A stretch of DNA of 57,160 nt from an uncultured Clostridia bacterium. Lineage in GTDB: Bacteria; Bacillota; Clostridia; TANB77; CAG-508. The notes under the pieces are model-generated. The model did not search any database. It was not told where the DNA came from and was given only the letters and a program-made list of their open reading frames with translations. Made by a program: the position numbers and the translations under genes. The stretch is from the NCBI GenBank assembly GCA_947625685.1, contig CANQPK010000021.1:1-57160 (forward strand). The letters are read 5' to 3'. Of this stretch, positions 45,433-54,803 are shown piece after piece; the first letter of the stretch is position 1; every line of letters starts with the position of its first letter.

Positions 45433-46554
45433 TTATTCTAATATAATTTTGCAAATATCTTTTGATGAATTTGGTTTTGCAAATTTTTTTGCATTTTCTT
45501 TTAAGATTTTTAATTTTTCATCATTATTTATTATACTCTCTAAAACTTCTTTTATGTTGTCATTCTTTTTTATCCATACTGCTACTTGATTTTTTTCTAA
45601 GAATTCTGCATTTTCTTCCTCTTGTCCAGGTATTGGATTTATAGCAATTATTGGAAGATGTGCTGCTAAACTTTCTGATATAGTTACACCTCCAGGTTTT
45701 GTTATAACTATATCAGATATACTCATAAGTTCTGGTACTTTATCTGTAAATTTTATAACCTTTATTTTATCTTCTTTTTTGTATTTTGTAACAATTTCAT
45801 TGAATTCATTGTATATTTTATCGTTTTTTCCAGATATTGCAATTATTTGTGTATCATCAAAATTCTCAGCAAATATTTCCATAAATTCAAATATATTCTT
45901 CCTTGCTAATCCTAAACCTCCTCCAGCAAAAAATAGTATCGTTTTTTTATTTTCTTTTAATCCAATTTCCTTTAGTATTTTTTCTTTATTAAATTCTTGT
46001 GATATTTTAGAATTTATTGGAATTCCAGATGCAAATATTTTTTCCTCTGGTATTCCATAATAAATTAATTCTTTTTTCATATCTTCATTTGATACAAAAA
46101 ATAAATTTATGTATTCATACCTTACAAGCCATTGCTCATGCATCTTAAAATCTGTTAATATATTTGCAAGTTTTGCGTCTATTTTTTTATGTTTTTTTAA
46201 ATATGTACACATTTGTGTTGCAAATGGATGCGTAGATATTATAATATCTGGATTTATTTTATTTAATAATTTGTATAATTTTTTTGCAAAAATTTTATTT
46301 ATATTTTCACTAAATACTGCAACTATACCTTTTCTAGAATCCTTATATATCTTTCCCCACATTTTTGGTGCTTTTTTTGCCATTCCCGAATATGCACCTG
46401 TTGTTATTTTATTTATAAATTGATTTATATATTTTATGCAGTCTATCATTTCTATTTTTTCGTTTGGGTATTCTTTTTCTAATGTTTCTTTTATTGAGTT
46501 TGCTGTACTTAAATGTCCTCCTCCATATGTCGCATATAATATTAATACTTTCAT
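45433..46554 (-). CDS. Diacylglycerol glucosyltransferase / MGDG synthase family
   Basis: GT28-type glycosyltransferase of 373 aa. The N-terminal acceptor domain has GGGHLSTANSIKETL (12-26) and DIIISTHPFA. The C-terminal nucleotide-sugar domain has FFAGGGLGLARKN and the signature ITKPGGVTISESLA, followed by NPIPGQEEENA. This matches UgtP and plant MGDG synthase relatives that transfer a UDP-sugar to diacylglycerol for membrane glycolipids. GalU, encoded at 53833-54699, would make UDP-glucose for it. The start at 46554 has AGGAGAG upstream. Confidence 0.88.
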   Translation of the reverse strand: MKVLILYATYGGGHLSTANSIKETLEKEYPNEKIEMIDCIKYINQFINKITTGAYSGMAKKAPKMWGKIYKDSRKGIVAVFSENINKIFAKKLYKLLNKINPDIIISTHPFATQMCTYLKKHKKIDAKLANILTDFKMHEQWLVRYEYINLFFVSNEDMKKELIYYGIPEEKIFASGIPINSKISQEFNKEKILKEIGLKENKKTILFFAGGGLGLARKNIFEFMEIFAENFDDTQIIAISGKNDKIYNEFNEIVTKYKKEDKIKVIKFTDKVPELMSISDIVITKPGGVTISESLAAHLPIIAINPIPGQEEENAEFLEKNQVAVWIKKNDNIKEVLESIINNDEKLKILKENAKKFAKPNSSKDICKIILE

Positions 46555-46619
46555 ATATATCTCTCCTATTTTTTATATACAATATTTTATAATATTATTA
46601 TTTGCAATTCAAGTCAAAA

Positions 46620-46660
46620 AAATAAATGTAAATACATTATTTTTGTATCTACATTTATTT
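46620..46660 (-). terminator. Terminator of the M23 peptidase gene
   Basis: AAATAAATGTA...TACATTTATTT hairpin with T-rich tail, 20 bases past the stop. Confidence 0.75.
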
Positions 46661-46679
46661 TATTATTTTATATTTTTCT

Positions 46680-47657
46680 TTATTTTACATATAATGATGG
46701 ATCATATGCAACATCATTTATTCTTATTTCAAAATGAAGATGTGGTCCTGTTACATGACCTGTTGCTCCTGATTTTGCTATTAAATCTCCTGCTTTTACT
46801 GTAGCTCCTACTTTTGTTAATATTGAACTACAATGTGCATAATAAGTTTGAACTCCATTTCCATGTGATATGATTACTAAATATCCATATCCTCCACTAT
46901 TCCATCCAGCATAAGTTACCGTTCCTGAAGCTGCTGCATATATAGATGTTCCAACTGGTGCTGCATAATCCAATCCTTTATGTTGTTTGCCCCATCTTGG
47001 TCCATATCTTGATGTTAATGTAAGATTTTTCAATGGTCTTACAAAAGTTACTGATGTTGGTTTATATCCTGAACCTGTTGTACCTGGTGATACAGGACCA
47101 GCACTTTTCTTAGCTGATGAAGTCACTACTTTTTTCTCATATAATTTGTTTATTGCTGTTTCTGTATCTGTTACTTCTTTTGTTTCTGTAACATATTTAG
47201 TATCTATTGATAAATTAGTTGCATTATTGCTATTCTTCTCTTTTAATCCATTTACTACTTTCTCTGCTTCTTCAAATGTAGATACATATGCTTTTTCTTC
47301 ATTATTTACTGCAATTGCATAATATCTATAATATGTTGTTCCTGTAGATGTTATTTTCTCAAATATTTCATCATCATTTGTTTCAATTCCTCTTTTTAAG
47401 AAGCAAAGTTTATATGTTGGCATTTCATCTATTTGAACGAATGCGACATTATTTTCATTTCCTTTTTCAATATAATCTAATATTCTTTTTTGAAGATTTG
47501 CTTTATTTCCGCTATATCCTATAGTTTCTCCATTAAAAGATACACTATATATTGGCTTATATACACACATAATTAATGCAACTATTGCTATACTAGCTAT
47601 TGTAAGTAACATTATTACTTTTATACTTGTCCTTAAACCAATTAGTATTTTTTTCAT
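46680..47657 (-). CDS. Membrane-anchored M23 (LytM) peptidase
   Basis: 325 aa: one N-terminal transmembrane helix (about 12-35), an extracytoplasmic helical and linker region (40-200), and a complete LytM domain at the C-terminus. Zinc ligands are H and D of KHKGLDYAAP and the HxH of GPHLHFEI; the catalytic His is in YYAHCSSI. It cleaves peptidoglycan cross-bridges by family knowledge. A role in sporulation (SpoIIQ-like) is possible given the neighbouring spore genes, but is not shown. It starts at 47657. The 259 bases upstream hold no recognisable gene. Confidence 0.88.
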   Translation of the reverse strand: MKKILIGLRTSIKVIMLLTIASIAIVALIMCVYKPIYSVSFNGETIGYSGNKANLQKRILDYIEKGNENNVAFVQIDEMPTYKLCFLKRGIETNDDEIFEKITSTGTTYYRYYAIAVNNEEKAYVSTFEEAEKVVNGLKEKNSNNATNLSIDTKYVTETKEVTDTETAINKLYEKKVVTSSAKKSAGPVSPGTTGSGYKPTSVTFVRPLKNLTLTSRYGPRWGKQHKGLDYAAPVGTSIYAAASGTVTYAGWNSGGYGYLVIISHGNGVQTYYAHCSSILTKVGATVKAGDLIAKSGATGHVTGPHLHFEIRINDVAYDPSLYVK

Positions 47658-47916
47658 AATATTTTCTTTAGCACTCCTTTGTAAATTTCATTTTATTCTA
47701 CGGGTAATTAGGTTTTTTCCATTTACTATTAGATTTTACATTAAATAGTTAATTTATTCAATTTTTGTTTATTCTAAATTTCCTTTTTTTAGTTTTATTT
47801 CCTATAATTATCTCTTGTTTCCTTTAAATAGCTCCGATTTTCTCTTATTTGCTTACTTTTATGTGCTACATACTTGTATCTAAAGGCTTAGGGAAATTTG
47901 TTTTTTTAAATTAATT

Positions 47917-48519
47917 TTAAACTTCTCTTCTTCCTTCTAATGCTTTAGCTAAAGTTATTTCATCCGTATATTCTAAGTCCCCTCCAACTGGTATTCCGTT
48001 TGCAATTCTTGTTACCTTTATCCCTAAAGGTTTTAATATTTTTGAAATGTACATTGCAGTTGCTTCTCCCTCTACTCTTGGATTTGTAGCAATTATAATT
48101 TCTTTTGTATCTGGATTTGTATTTATTCTATCTAGCAATTCTTTTATTTTTATATCATCAGGTCCAATTCCATTCATAGGAGATATTGAGCCATGTAATA
48201 CATGGTATATACCTTTAAATTCGTGAGTTCTTTCCATGGCTATTACATCTTTTACATCTTCTACGACACATATTAAATTATGATCACGTTTAGGACTTTC
48301 ACATATTGGACAAGGATCACTATCAGATATATTAAAACATTGTGAACAATATTTTAAATTTGCTTTTGCATTTGTTATTGAATTTATGAACTCCGTAACT
48401 TCTTCTTCACTTGCATCCAATATATGAAATGCTAATCGTATTGCTGTCTTGTGTCCTATACTTGGTAACTTTTCAAATCCTTCTATTAGTTTTTCTATTG
48501 ATGGAGAATAGTATGACAT
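47917..48519 (-). CDS. recR: Recombination mediator RecR
   Basis: 200 aa. Order of domains: N-terminal HhH ([19 protein letters not shown]), C4 zinc finger ([16 protein letters not shown], about 57-72), Toprim domain ([11 protein letters not shown]) and a C-terminal helical end with [21 protein letters not shown]. It loads RecA at gaps with RecFO. It is the third gene of the dnaX-ybaB-recR operon (21 bp gap), the classical order. Confidence 0.97.
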   Translation of the reverse strand: MSYYSPSIEKLIEGFEKLPSIGHKTAIRLAFHILDASEEEVTEFINSITNAKANLKYCSQCFNISDSDPCPICESPKRDHNLICVVEDVKDVIAMERTHEFKGIYHVLHGSISPMNGIGPDDIKIKELLDRINTNPDTKEIIIATNPRVEGEATAMYISKILKPLGIKVTRIANGIPVGGDLEYTDEITLAKALEGRREV

Positions 48520-48540
48520 TATATTTCCTCTTTCTTTAAT

Positions 48541-48882
48541 TTACATTAATCCTGGAATATTGTATTTTCCAAAAGATGCACTTTGTGCTATATCAACTTT
48601 TCTTAGAGCTTCATTTACGCAAGTTAAAATTAAATCTTCTAGCATTTCTACATCATCTGGATCTACTGCTTCTTTTTGTATTTTTATTTCTTTTAACTCT
48701 TTTGCTCCTGATACCTTTACACTAACGACTCCTCCTCCAGCTGTTGCATCAAATTCTCTTGAACTTAACTCTTCTTGTGATTTTTCCATATCTTCTTGCA
48801 TTTTTTTAGCTTCTTTCATTAGTTTGTTAATATTCATTCCTCCGAAATTTGCTCCTCCTGGAAATCCACCTCTTTTTGACAT
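48541..48882 (-). CDS. YbaB/EbfC nucleoid-associated protein
   Basis: 113 aa with a Gly-rich N-terminus (GGFPGGANFGGMN), a helix (NKLMKEAKKMQEDMEKSQEE) and the beta sheet GGGVVSVKVSGAKELKEI typical of YbaB. It is a small DNA-binding homodimer. It lies between dnaX and recR (13 bp and 21 bp gaps). AAGGAGG precedes the ATG at 48882. Confidence 0.95.
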   Translation of the reverse strand: MSKRGGFPGGANFGGMNINKLMKEAKKMQEDMEKSQEELSSREFDATAGGGVVSVKVSGAKELKEIKIQKEAVDPDDVEMLEDLILTCVNEALRKVDIAQSASFGKYNIPGLM

Positions 48883-48895
48883 ATTTGTTTCCTCC

Positions 48896-50593
48896 TTACT
48901 CCTCTATTATATTAATTGGAATATCTAAATCCATTAAATCATTTTTTTCTTCGCTTTCTTCTTTTGAATCTGACTGTATTTTTGTTTCTTGTTTATTAGT
49001 ATCACTTGCATCTTCAAATTTTATTTGCATTGGCTTTCCACATATAATTGAAATTTCTTTTGTTAATATATTCATATTTTCGCTTTTTTGTAATAATTCT
49101 TTTCTAAATGCATTTAATCCACTATAAAATTTTATTTTAATTGTCATATTGTTTTCTTCTACCGCTTCTGTGTTAATTAAATTTGCATATAGTATGACTT
49201 TGCCTTGTTTTTTTAGGTTATCAAGCACTTTTTGCCAATTTGATAATCTTTTTTCGCCTTTTGAGTCTTTTTCTATTTCTTTTTTAGGGGCTTGTTTGTT
49301 TTCCTTTTCTTCTATAACTTCATCTTTTGAAGAATTTATTTTCTTTATTTCTTCAGTCTTATCATCATTTTTTAACTCAAAATTACTCTCTTTATCTTTT
49401 TTGTTTTTGGAAGTAGCCTTTGACTGTACCTTATTATCATTAGGTATAACAGTATTTTCTCCTGAATCTAATTTTTTCTCTAATCTATCTATTCTGTCTT
49501 CAAGTGATTTTGTATCTTGACTCATACATAATTTTATTATTTCTGTTTCAAATACTATTGTTTTTTGCGAAGACCATTTCATTTTGTTTTCAAGTTCAGA
49601 TAATTTATATATTATATTTATTAATTCTTCTTTTGAAGTTTCTTCTGCTATAATTTGTATTTGTTTTTTCTCTTCATCATTATAAATATCTGCCTTTTTA
49701 CTTACTTTAAACATTAATATATCTTTTGTGTATTTAATCATTTCCCAAAGAAAATTATTTAGATCTTTTCCTTCGTCAAGTATCTCTTCAGTCGATTTCA
49801 TTGCAATTTCTACATTTTTATCAATTATTGCTTTTATTATATTATTTACATATTCAAATTTTGGTATTCCAACTAAATCTTTTACTTTGTTTTCATCTAT
49901 ATTAGTTTCTCCATCTTGCAAGCATCTCTCTAATATGCTTAAAGCATCTCTTGCAGCTCCTTCTGATAATGTTGCAATTAAGTTTAATGCTGTTTCTGTT
50001 ATTTTTATATTGCTTTCCTCACATACAATTTTCATTCTCTTTATCAAGTCATCATTTGATATTTTCTTAAAATCAAATCTCTGACATCTAGAAAGTATTG
50101 TTGCAAGTAATTTTTGTGGCTCAGTTGTTGCAAGTATAAATTTTACATGTGCAGGAGGCTCTTCCAATGTTTTTAGTAAAGCATTAAATGCCCCAGTTGA
50201 AAGCATATGTACCTCGTCTATAATATATACCCTATATTTAGCTCTAGTTGGCAAAAAATTTATTTTTTCTCTTATATCTCTTATATCTTCTACACTATTA
50301 TTAGATGCTGCATCCATTTCTACAACATCTGTAAGTGATCCATCAAGCATACTTTTGCATATTTCGCACTCATTGCAAGGTTCCCCATCTTTTGGATTTA
50401 GACAGTTTATAGCCCTTGCAAATATTTTTGCAGTTGTAGTTTTTCCAGTTCCTCTTCCTCCTGTTAGTAAATATGCGTGACCTATTCTATTCGTTTTTAT
50501 TTGATTTTTTAATGTCTGGGTTATGTGATCTTGTCCTACAATTTCATAAAAGTTCTTTGGTCTAAATTTTCTATATAGCGCTGTATATTGCAT
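48896..50593 (-). CDS. dnaX: DNA polymerase III subunit gamma/tau
   Basis: 565 aa clamp-loader ATPase. Walker A GGRGTGKTTTAK (about 45-56), zinc module (CLNPKDGEPCNECEIC), Walker B DEVH (about 127) and sensor 1 (LATTEPQKL) are all present. The C-terminal tau region has a Lys/Glu-rich linker followed by a small folded domain. I see no sign of an internal programmed frameshift. The start at 50593 has TAGGAGG upstream. It follows the SRP RNA gene, as in many Firmicutes. Confidence 0.97.
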   Translation of the reverse strand: MQYTALYRKFRPKNFYEIVGQDHITQTLKNQIKTNRIGHAYLLTGGRGTGKTTTAKIFARAINCLNPKDGEPCNECEICKSMLDGSLTDVVEMDAASNNSVEDIRDIREKINFLPTRAKYRVYIIDEVHMLSTGAFNALLKTLEEPPAHVKFILATTEPQKLLATILSRCQRFDFKKISNDDLIKRMKIVCEESNIKITETALNLIATLSEGAARDALSILERCLQDGETNIDENKVKDLVGIPKFEYVNNIIKAIIDKNVEIAMKSTEEILDEGKDLNNFLWEMIKYTKDILMFKVSKKADIYNDEEKKQIQIIAEETSKEELINIIYKLSELENKMKWSSQKTIVFETEIIKLCMSQDTKSLEDRIDRLEKKLDSGENTVIPNDNKVQSKATSKNKKDKESNFELKNDDKTEEIKKINSSKDEVIEEKENKQAPKKEIEKDSKGEKRLSNWQKVLDNLKKQGKVILYANLINTEAVEENNMTIKIKFYSGLNAFRKELLQKSENMNILTKEISIICGKPMQIKFEDASDTNKQETKIQSDSKEESEEKNDLMDLDIPINIIEE

Positions 50594-50616
50594 TTTTGCC
50601 TCCTATATATTTAAAA

Positions 50617-50738
50617 TCTAACTTCTCCGTAGAGAATAACCTTCACATAAAGGTTTCTACTTATCGCTGCTTCCTTCCGGACCTGACGAGATTCGTAAAT
50701 TTTTATCGAAGATTACTCTCTACGCAAAAGTTAGATTT
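50617..50738 (-). ncRNA. ffs: Small signal recognition particle RNA (4.5S)
   Basis: The minus strand carries the SRP RNA core GTCAGGTCCGGAAGGAAGCA, which forms the Ffh-binding loops. Flanking arms CGTAGAGAGTAAT and ATTCTCTACG, extended by AATCTAACTT/AAGTTAGATT, close the hairpin. Ends are estimated from pairing. It is located between its promoter and dnaX. Confidence 0.93.
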
Positions 50739-50748
50739 TTCTTTGGTA

Positions 50749-50777
50749 ATTATATAATTTTTTTTTAGATTTTACAA
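50749..50777 (-). promoter_or_regulatory. Promoter of the SRP RNA (and dnaX operon)
   Basis: TTGTAA, a 17-base spacer and TATAAT, ending a few bases before the SRP RNA. Confidence 0.7.
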
Positions 50778-50785
50778 GTCCATTT

Positions 50786-51533
50786 TTAATTTCTTTTGAA
50801 AATTATATCCGTAAAATCTGTTTTTTCATAATTTGATGTACCTTCTGTAATTATATTTCCTGAAGGTAAATCTACTGTAATTGTTCCTGTAAATTCTGTA
50901 CCTGATACAAGTTCTATTGTAACATCAAATGTAAGCTTACATTGTATATCTTCATACGATAAATCTTTTACATTTGCAAGTATTGTACCATCATGTTTTA
51001 TCGTTTTTTCATCTGAACTATATTCTCCGTAAGTTTTTATTTGAGCATCTAAATGTTATAACTGCACCTTGATTTGCAACTTCTAATTGTTTCAAATTTG
51101 TATTTTCTGTTCCCTGAAATGTTAAATTGTCGTTTATTATATATTCATCCTTATATTCAAATACCTTATCTGCTGAATTGCTTGGTCTATATAATATTAT
51201 TTCACCTTTTTGTGGTTCTTTTGTAATTACAAAATTGTTTAATTTTATATTTTTTATTATTTCTTGTTTTGTATAATTTTTATTTTTTGATATATGGATA
51301 TATATGTCATTGTTTTGTATAAGATCTAAATTCCAAGTTTTATCCCCTTCTTTTTCTACTCCTTCTGCAGTACTTACTACTACCATTTGTGATATTTCAA
51401 ATGGCATGTTTCCCTCGCCTTCTACTTCATATTTTAGCATTAATAAGCAAATTATAATTGCTATTAATGCAACTATAAATATTGCTATAAAAAAATATAT
51501 GATTTTCTTTAGTTTTCCATTAATATCTCCCAT
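50786..51533 (-). CDS. Unknown 248-aa membrane-anchored protein, recoded
   Basis: One N-terminal transmembrane helix (about 12-32) and an extracytoplasmic beta-rich domain. Family not recognised. The conventional frame ends at SNKNLRRI three codons after an in-frame CGG (51027). Skipping its C gives NL-G-EYSSDEKTIKHDGTIL and 80 further residues to a stop at 50786. A slip at TTT 20 bases earlier would reach the same downstream frame and also gives plausible residues (LDAQIKTYGEYSS), so this site is less certain than the others. The start at 51533 is preceded by AAGCGAGG, 7 bp spacing. Confidence 0.7.
51027..51029 (-). other. Probable CGGN recoding site
   Basis: TTA CGGA GAA: skip of C joins the frames, but an alternative slip upstream would do so too. 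Confidence 0.7.
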
Positions 51534-51553
51534 TTGTTTTTTGGTTACCTCGC

Positions 51554-51991
51554 TTATTTTATTTTTCGTAAATCTTTGAAGAAATCCTTTAAAATTTTTT
51601 CACATTCTTTTTGCATAATTCCTTTTTCATATTCCACTTTGTGATTAAATTTGTAGTCATCAAATAGGTTTAGTATCGAACCACATGCACCTGTTTTAGC
51701 ATCTAATGTACCTATATATACCTTTTTTATTCTTGCATTTATAATAGCCCCTGCACACATAGTACAAGGTTCTAATGTAACATACATCTCACAGTCTTCT
51801 AGTCGCCAAGACTTTAATTTTTTACTTGCTTTTTGTATTGCTATGATTTCTGCATGTTTTGTTGTATCTGTTTTTGTTTCTTTTAAATTATGCCCTCTTG
51901 CAATTATCTCTCCATTCTTTACTATTACAGCACCTACTGGAACTTCTAATTTTTCATAAGCCTTTTTTGCTTCCTTTAAGGCTTCTTGCAT
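51554..51991 (-). CDS. tadA: tRNA-specific adenosine deaminase TadA
   Basis: 145-aa deaminase that makes inosine at position 34 of tRNA-Arg(ACG). The catalytic HAE is in KHAEIIAIQ, zinc cysteines in LEPCTMCAGAI. Inosine-34 normally reads CGU, CGC and CGA but not CGG, which is relevant to the CGG recoding seen in this window. The ATG at 51991 has only a weak ribosome site; a strong AAGGGGAAG lies about 25 bases upstream, followed by an in-frame ATA, so a slightly longer product beginning MDIEEKY-like is possible. Confidence 0.93.
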   Translation of the reverse strand: MQEALKEAKKAYEKLEVPVGAVIVKNGEIIARGHNLKETKTDTTKHAEIIAIQKASKKLKSWRLEDCEMYVTLEPCTMCAGAIINARIKKVYIGTLDAKTGACGSILNLFDDYKFNHKVEYEKGIMQKECEKILKDFFKDLRKIK

Positions 51992-52040
51992 ATATTTTTC
52001 TTCTATATCTATCTTCCCCTTATTAATTCTATTTAAAAAA

Positions 52041-52116
<76 letters not shown>

Positions 52117-52296
52117 ATAAATGTTTCAACTTTTCATTTTTATTCATTATAAGTGATTATAATGGATTTGTCAATAATTATAAGTTGTCTGAATATACTT
52201 TATTGCATTAATTATTAAATTAAAATTATTTGTTTTAGTTTTTGTGTTTTTTGTTTGTCATATATTAACTTTTTTGGTAATTTTTTACATATTTTA

Positions 52297-52324
52297 TTGA
52301 TTTTTTTGTATATTATGTTATACT
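52297..52324 (+). promoter_or_regulatory. Possible promoter of the nuclease-like gene
   Basis: TTGATT, a 16-base spacer and TATACT, about 120 bases before the start. The rest of the 327-base gap (52117-52443) is AT-rich with no recognisable gene. Confidence 0.6.
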
Positions 52325-52443
52325 GTATTTAGAGCTGTTTAAGATGTTTAGTGAATTCATTTGAAATTATATAATAAAAATGAATTATAAATAAACTATC
52401 ATAAGATAAGCATTTAATTATATAAATAAAAGGAGAAAAAATT

Positions 52444-53502
52444 ATGGAATTTGAAGAAAAAATAAAAGAGTTTTCTGCCAGAATAGAAAAATTACAAAAA
52501 TCAATAAATACTGAAGAAGCTACTAAAACATCATTGATTATGCCTTTTTTTAGTTTGCTAGGATATGATGTATTTAATCCAACAGAGTTTACTCCAGAAT
52601 ATATTGCGGATGTTGGTATTAAAAAAGGAGAAAAAGTTGATTATGCTATAACTATCAATAACCAACTTACAATTTTAATTGAGGCTAAATCTATAAATGA
52701 AAACCTTCAAAAACATTCTTCTCAACTATTTAGATATTTTGGTACTACTACTGCTAAATTAGCAATATTAACTAATGGTATTATATATAAATTTTTTACT
52801 GATTTAGATGAAACTAATAAAATGGATATATCTCCTTTCTTGGAAATTGATTTATTACATTTAAAAGATACTGATGTTATAGAATTAAAGAAATTTTGCA
52901 AAGAAAATTTTGATATTAATATCATTATAAATTCTGCTTCTAATTTAAAATATGCAAGTTCAATAGAAAAAATTTTATCTGAGGAATTTTCTAATCCTTC
53001 TGATGAATTTATAAAATTAATATTAAACAAAGGTGTGTATGATGGTGTTAAAACTCAAAACGTTATAGATAAATATAAATCCATACTAAAAAAATCTATA
53101 AACTATTATATAAATTCTTTGGTAAATCAAAAATTACAAAATGCGCTTAATAATTCATCTGCTGAAACCGGAGGTGAATTAACATCTGTTGATTCTGAAG
53201 ATGATGGTGTTATTACAACAACAGAAGAATTAGAAAGTTATTATATCGTGAAGTCTATTCTATCTGAACTTATAAACCCTAATGATTTATATTACAAAGA
53301 TACATATAGTTACTTTGGTATATTGTATGAAAATAAAGTTACGAAATGGATTTGCAGAGTATATTTAAAAGAAAATGTTAAATTTTTAATAATCCCAGAT
53401 AAAGATAAAAAAGAAATTCGCTATGAAATTACTAATATTTCAGATATATATAAGCTAAAACAACAATTGATAGATAGATTAAATTCTTTTATCCAAAAAT
53501 AA
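52444..53502 (+). CDS. Restriction endonuclease-like protein (HsdR N-terminal / COG2810 type)
   Basis: 352 aa. The N-terminal nuclease-like domain (about 20-150) carries a PD-(D/E)xK arrangement: D of KVDYAI followed by IEAKS, with TLIMPFF-type helix TSLIMPFFSLLGYDVFNP upstream. This fits predicted type IV restriction endonucleases and HsdR N-terminal domains. The C-terminal part (about 260-350) looks like a separate small domain. No methylase, specificity subunit or helicase is adjacent, so it is a lone gene. The ATG at 52444 follows AAAGGAG. Function inferred from fold motif only. Confidence 0.75.
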   Translation: MEFEEKIKEFSARIEKLQKSINTEEATKTSLIMPFFSLLGYDVFNPTEFTPEYIADVGIKKGEKVDYAITINNQLTILIEAKSINENLQKHSSQLFRYFGTTTAKLAILTNGIIYKFFTDLDETNKMDISPFLEIDLLHLKDTDVIELKKFCKENFDINIIINSASNLKYASSIEKILSEEFSNPSDEFIKLILNKGVYDGVKTQNVIDKYKSILKKSINYYINSLVNQKLQNALNNSSAETGGELTSVDSEDDGVITTTEELESYYIVKSILSELINPNDLYYKDTYSYFGILYENKVTKWICRVYLKENVKFLIIPDKDKKEIRYEITNISDIYKLKQQLIDRLNSFIQK

Positions 53503-53547
53503 AATTATTTAATATAATTAATTTATTTACTGTATAAAATAAATTTA

Positions 53548-53569
53548 GGGCTAGATGATTATCTAGCCC
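53548..53569 (+). terminator. Terminator of the nuclease-like gene
   Basis: GGGCTAGAT..ATCTAGCCC hairpin followed by T run. The remainder of 53503-53832 holds AT-rich spacer and the galU promoter. Confidence 0.85.
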
Positions 53570-53762
53570 CTTTCTCCATTTAAGGAGTTATATATCTGCA
53601 AATATTATATCTTACTTATTTATGACTGTCAATAACATTACTTGTTTGAATTAAAGAGTTTATTATATATTGTACTTTATTTTGCTTTTTAATATTTTTC
53701 TTTTATATTTTCTTATTTTTTATATTTCTTTTAAATATATTGAAATTATGTATACAAAAATA

Positions 53763-53791
53763 TTGACGAAAATAATTATATATTATAAAAT
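53763..53791 (+). promoter_or_regulatory. Promoter of galU
   Basis: TTGACG, a 17-base spacer and TAAAAT, about 40 bases before the galU start. Confidence 0.7.
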
Positions 53792-53832
53792 ATTTGTACA
53801 ATATATATTTTCTTGAAGAGGAGGAGAGGATA

Positions 53833-54699
53833 ATGCGCGTAAGGAAAGCGGTTATTCCTATTGCAGGCTTTGCAACAAGATTTTTACCAGCATGTAAATC
53901 TGTACCAAAATGTATGCTTACTATTTTAGATAAACCTATTATTCAATACATCGTTGATGAGGCTGTTGAATCTGGTATTGAAGAAATAGTTATGGTTATT
54001 GGAAGAAAGAAAGATGTTATTCAAGATTATTTTAGAGAAGATAATGAACTTATAGATTTCTTAACTGAAAGAGGAAAGGAAAAATATATTCCACAAGTTT
54101 CTAATCTATCTAGAGGAGCTAAATTGCATTTTATTGAGCAAAGTGGTGCTAAAGGTTTAGGTCATGCTATATACCAGGCTAAAGATATTATTGGTCATGA
54201 ACCTTTTGCTATTCTTTATGGTGATGTTGTTTTTCACGGAGAAAAACCTTGCCTTAAAGAAATCATAGAAAAGCATGAGCAATGTGGTGGTTCAGTTATT
54301 GGAGTAGAAAAAGTAGATTGGAAGGATGTTCCAAAGTATGGAAATGTTTCCGCTGTTCAAATTTCTGAAGGATTTTATAAAGCTGAAAAATTACAGGAAA
54401 AACCTCAAATAGAAGAAACTAAATCAAATTTAGCAATTTCTGATAGACATGTTTTAATGCCAGAAATTTTTGATTATTTAGCAGATGTCAAACCTGGAAA
54501 AGGTGGAGAAATCCAAGTTACAGATGCATATAATGCTATGGTAAATACTAAAGAAGGTGTTTATGCTTATGATTATAAGAGTAAAAGATTTGATTCTGGT
54601 GATAAATTAGGTTTTGTAATGGCTGCTGTTGATGAAACACTTCATAGACCTGAACTTAGAGATTCCTTTGTTAAGTTTTTAAAAGGATTAGATATTTAA
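53833..54699 (+). CDS. galU: UTP--glucose-1-phosphate uridylyltransferase
   Basis: 288 aa nucleotidyltransferase making UDP-glucose. Signature AVIPIAGFATRFLPACK (with the variant AGFATRFLP for AGxGTRxLP), KPIIQYIVDEAVESGI, and EQSGAKGLGHAIYQAK are visible, with FAILYGDVVF as the metal-binding strand. The first motif has Phe-Ala where Gly-Thr or Leu-Gly-Thr is common. The start at 53833 has GAGGAGAGG upstream; an earlier ATG at 53794 lies before the ribosome site. The product could feed the glycolipid synthase at 45433. Confidence 0.92.
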   Translation: MRVRKAVIPIAGFATRFLPACKSVPKCMLTILDKPIIQYIVDEAVESGIEEIVMVIGRKKDVIQDYFREDNELIDFLTERGKEKYIPQVSNLSRGAKLHFIEQSGAKGLGHAIYQAKDIIGHEPFAILYGDVVFHGEKPCLKEIIEKHEQCGGSVIGVEKVDWKDVPKYGNVSAVQISEGFYKAEKLQEKPQIEETKSNLAISDRHVLMPEIFDYLADVKPGKGGEIQVTDAYNAMVNTKEGVYAYDYKSKRFDSGDKLGFVMAAVDETLHRPELRDSFVKFLKGLDI

Positions 54700-54715
54700 A
54701 GATCAAAAAATACAA

Positions 54716-54744
54716 AAAGAAGAATACTTTGATGTATTCTTCTT
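54716..54744 (+). terminator. Terminator of galU
   Basis: AAAGAAGAATAC..GTATTCTTCTTT hairpin with A and T flanks. Confidence 0.85.
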
Positions 54745-54763
54745 TAAATTTTACTTATTAATA

Positions 54764-54796
54764 AAAATATCTTCCATATATTTTAGGAAGATATTT
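54764..54796 (-). terminator. Terminator of the 54804 gene
   Basis: AAAATATCTTCC..GGAAGATATTTT hairpin read on the minus strand right after the stop. Confidence 0.8.
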
Positions 54797-54803
54797 TATT
54801 ATT

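Noticed and set aside
48896..50593. Internal dnaX frameshift for a gamma form
   Set aside because: No A-run slippery heptamer with a following hairpin was found in the expected area.
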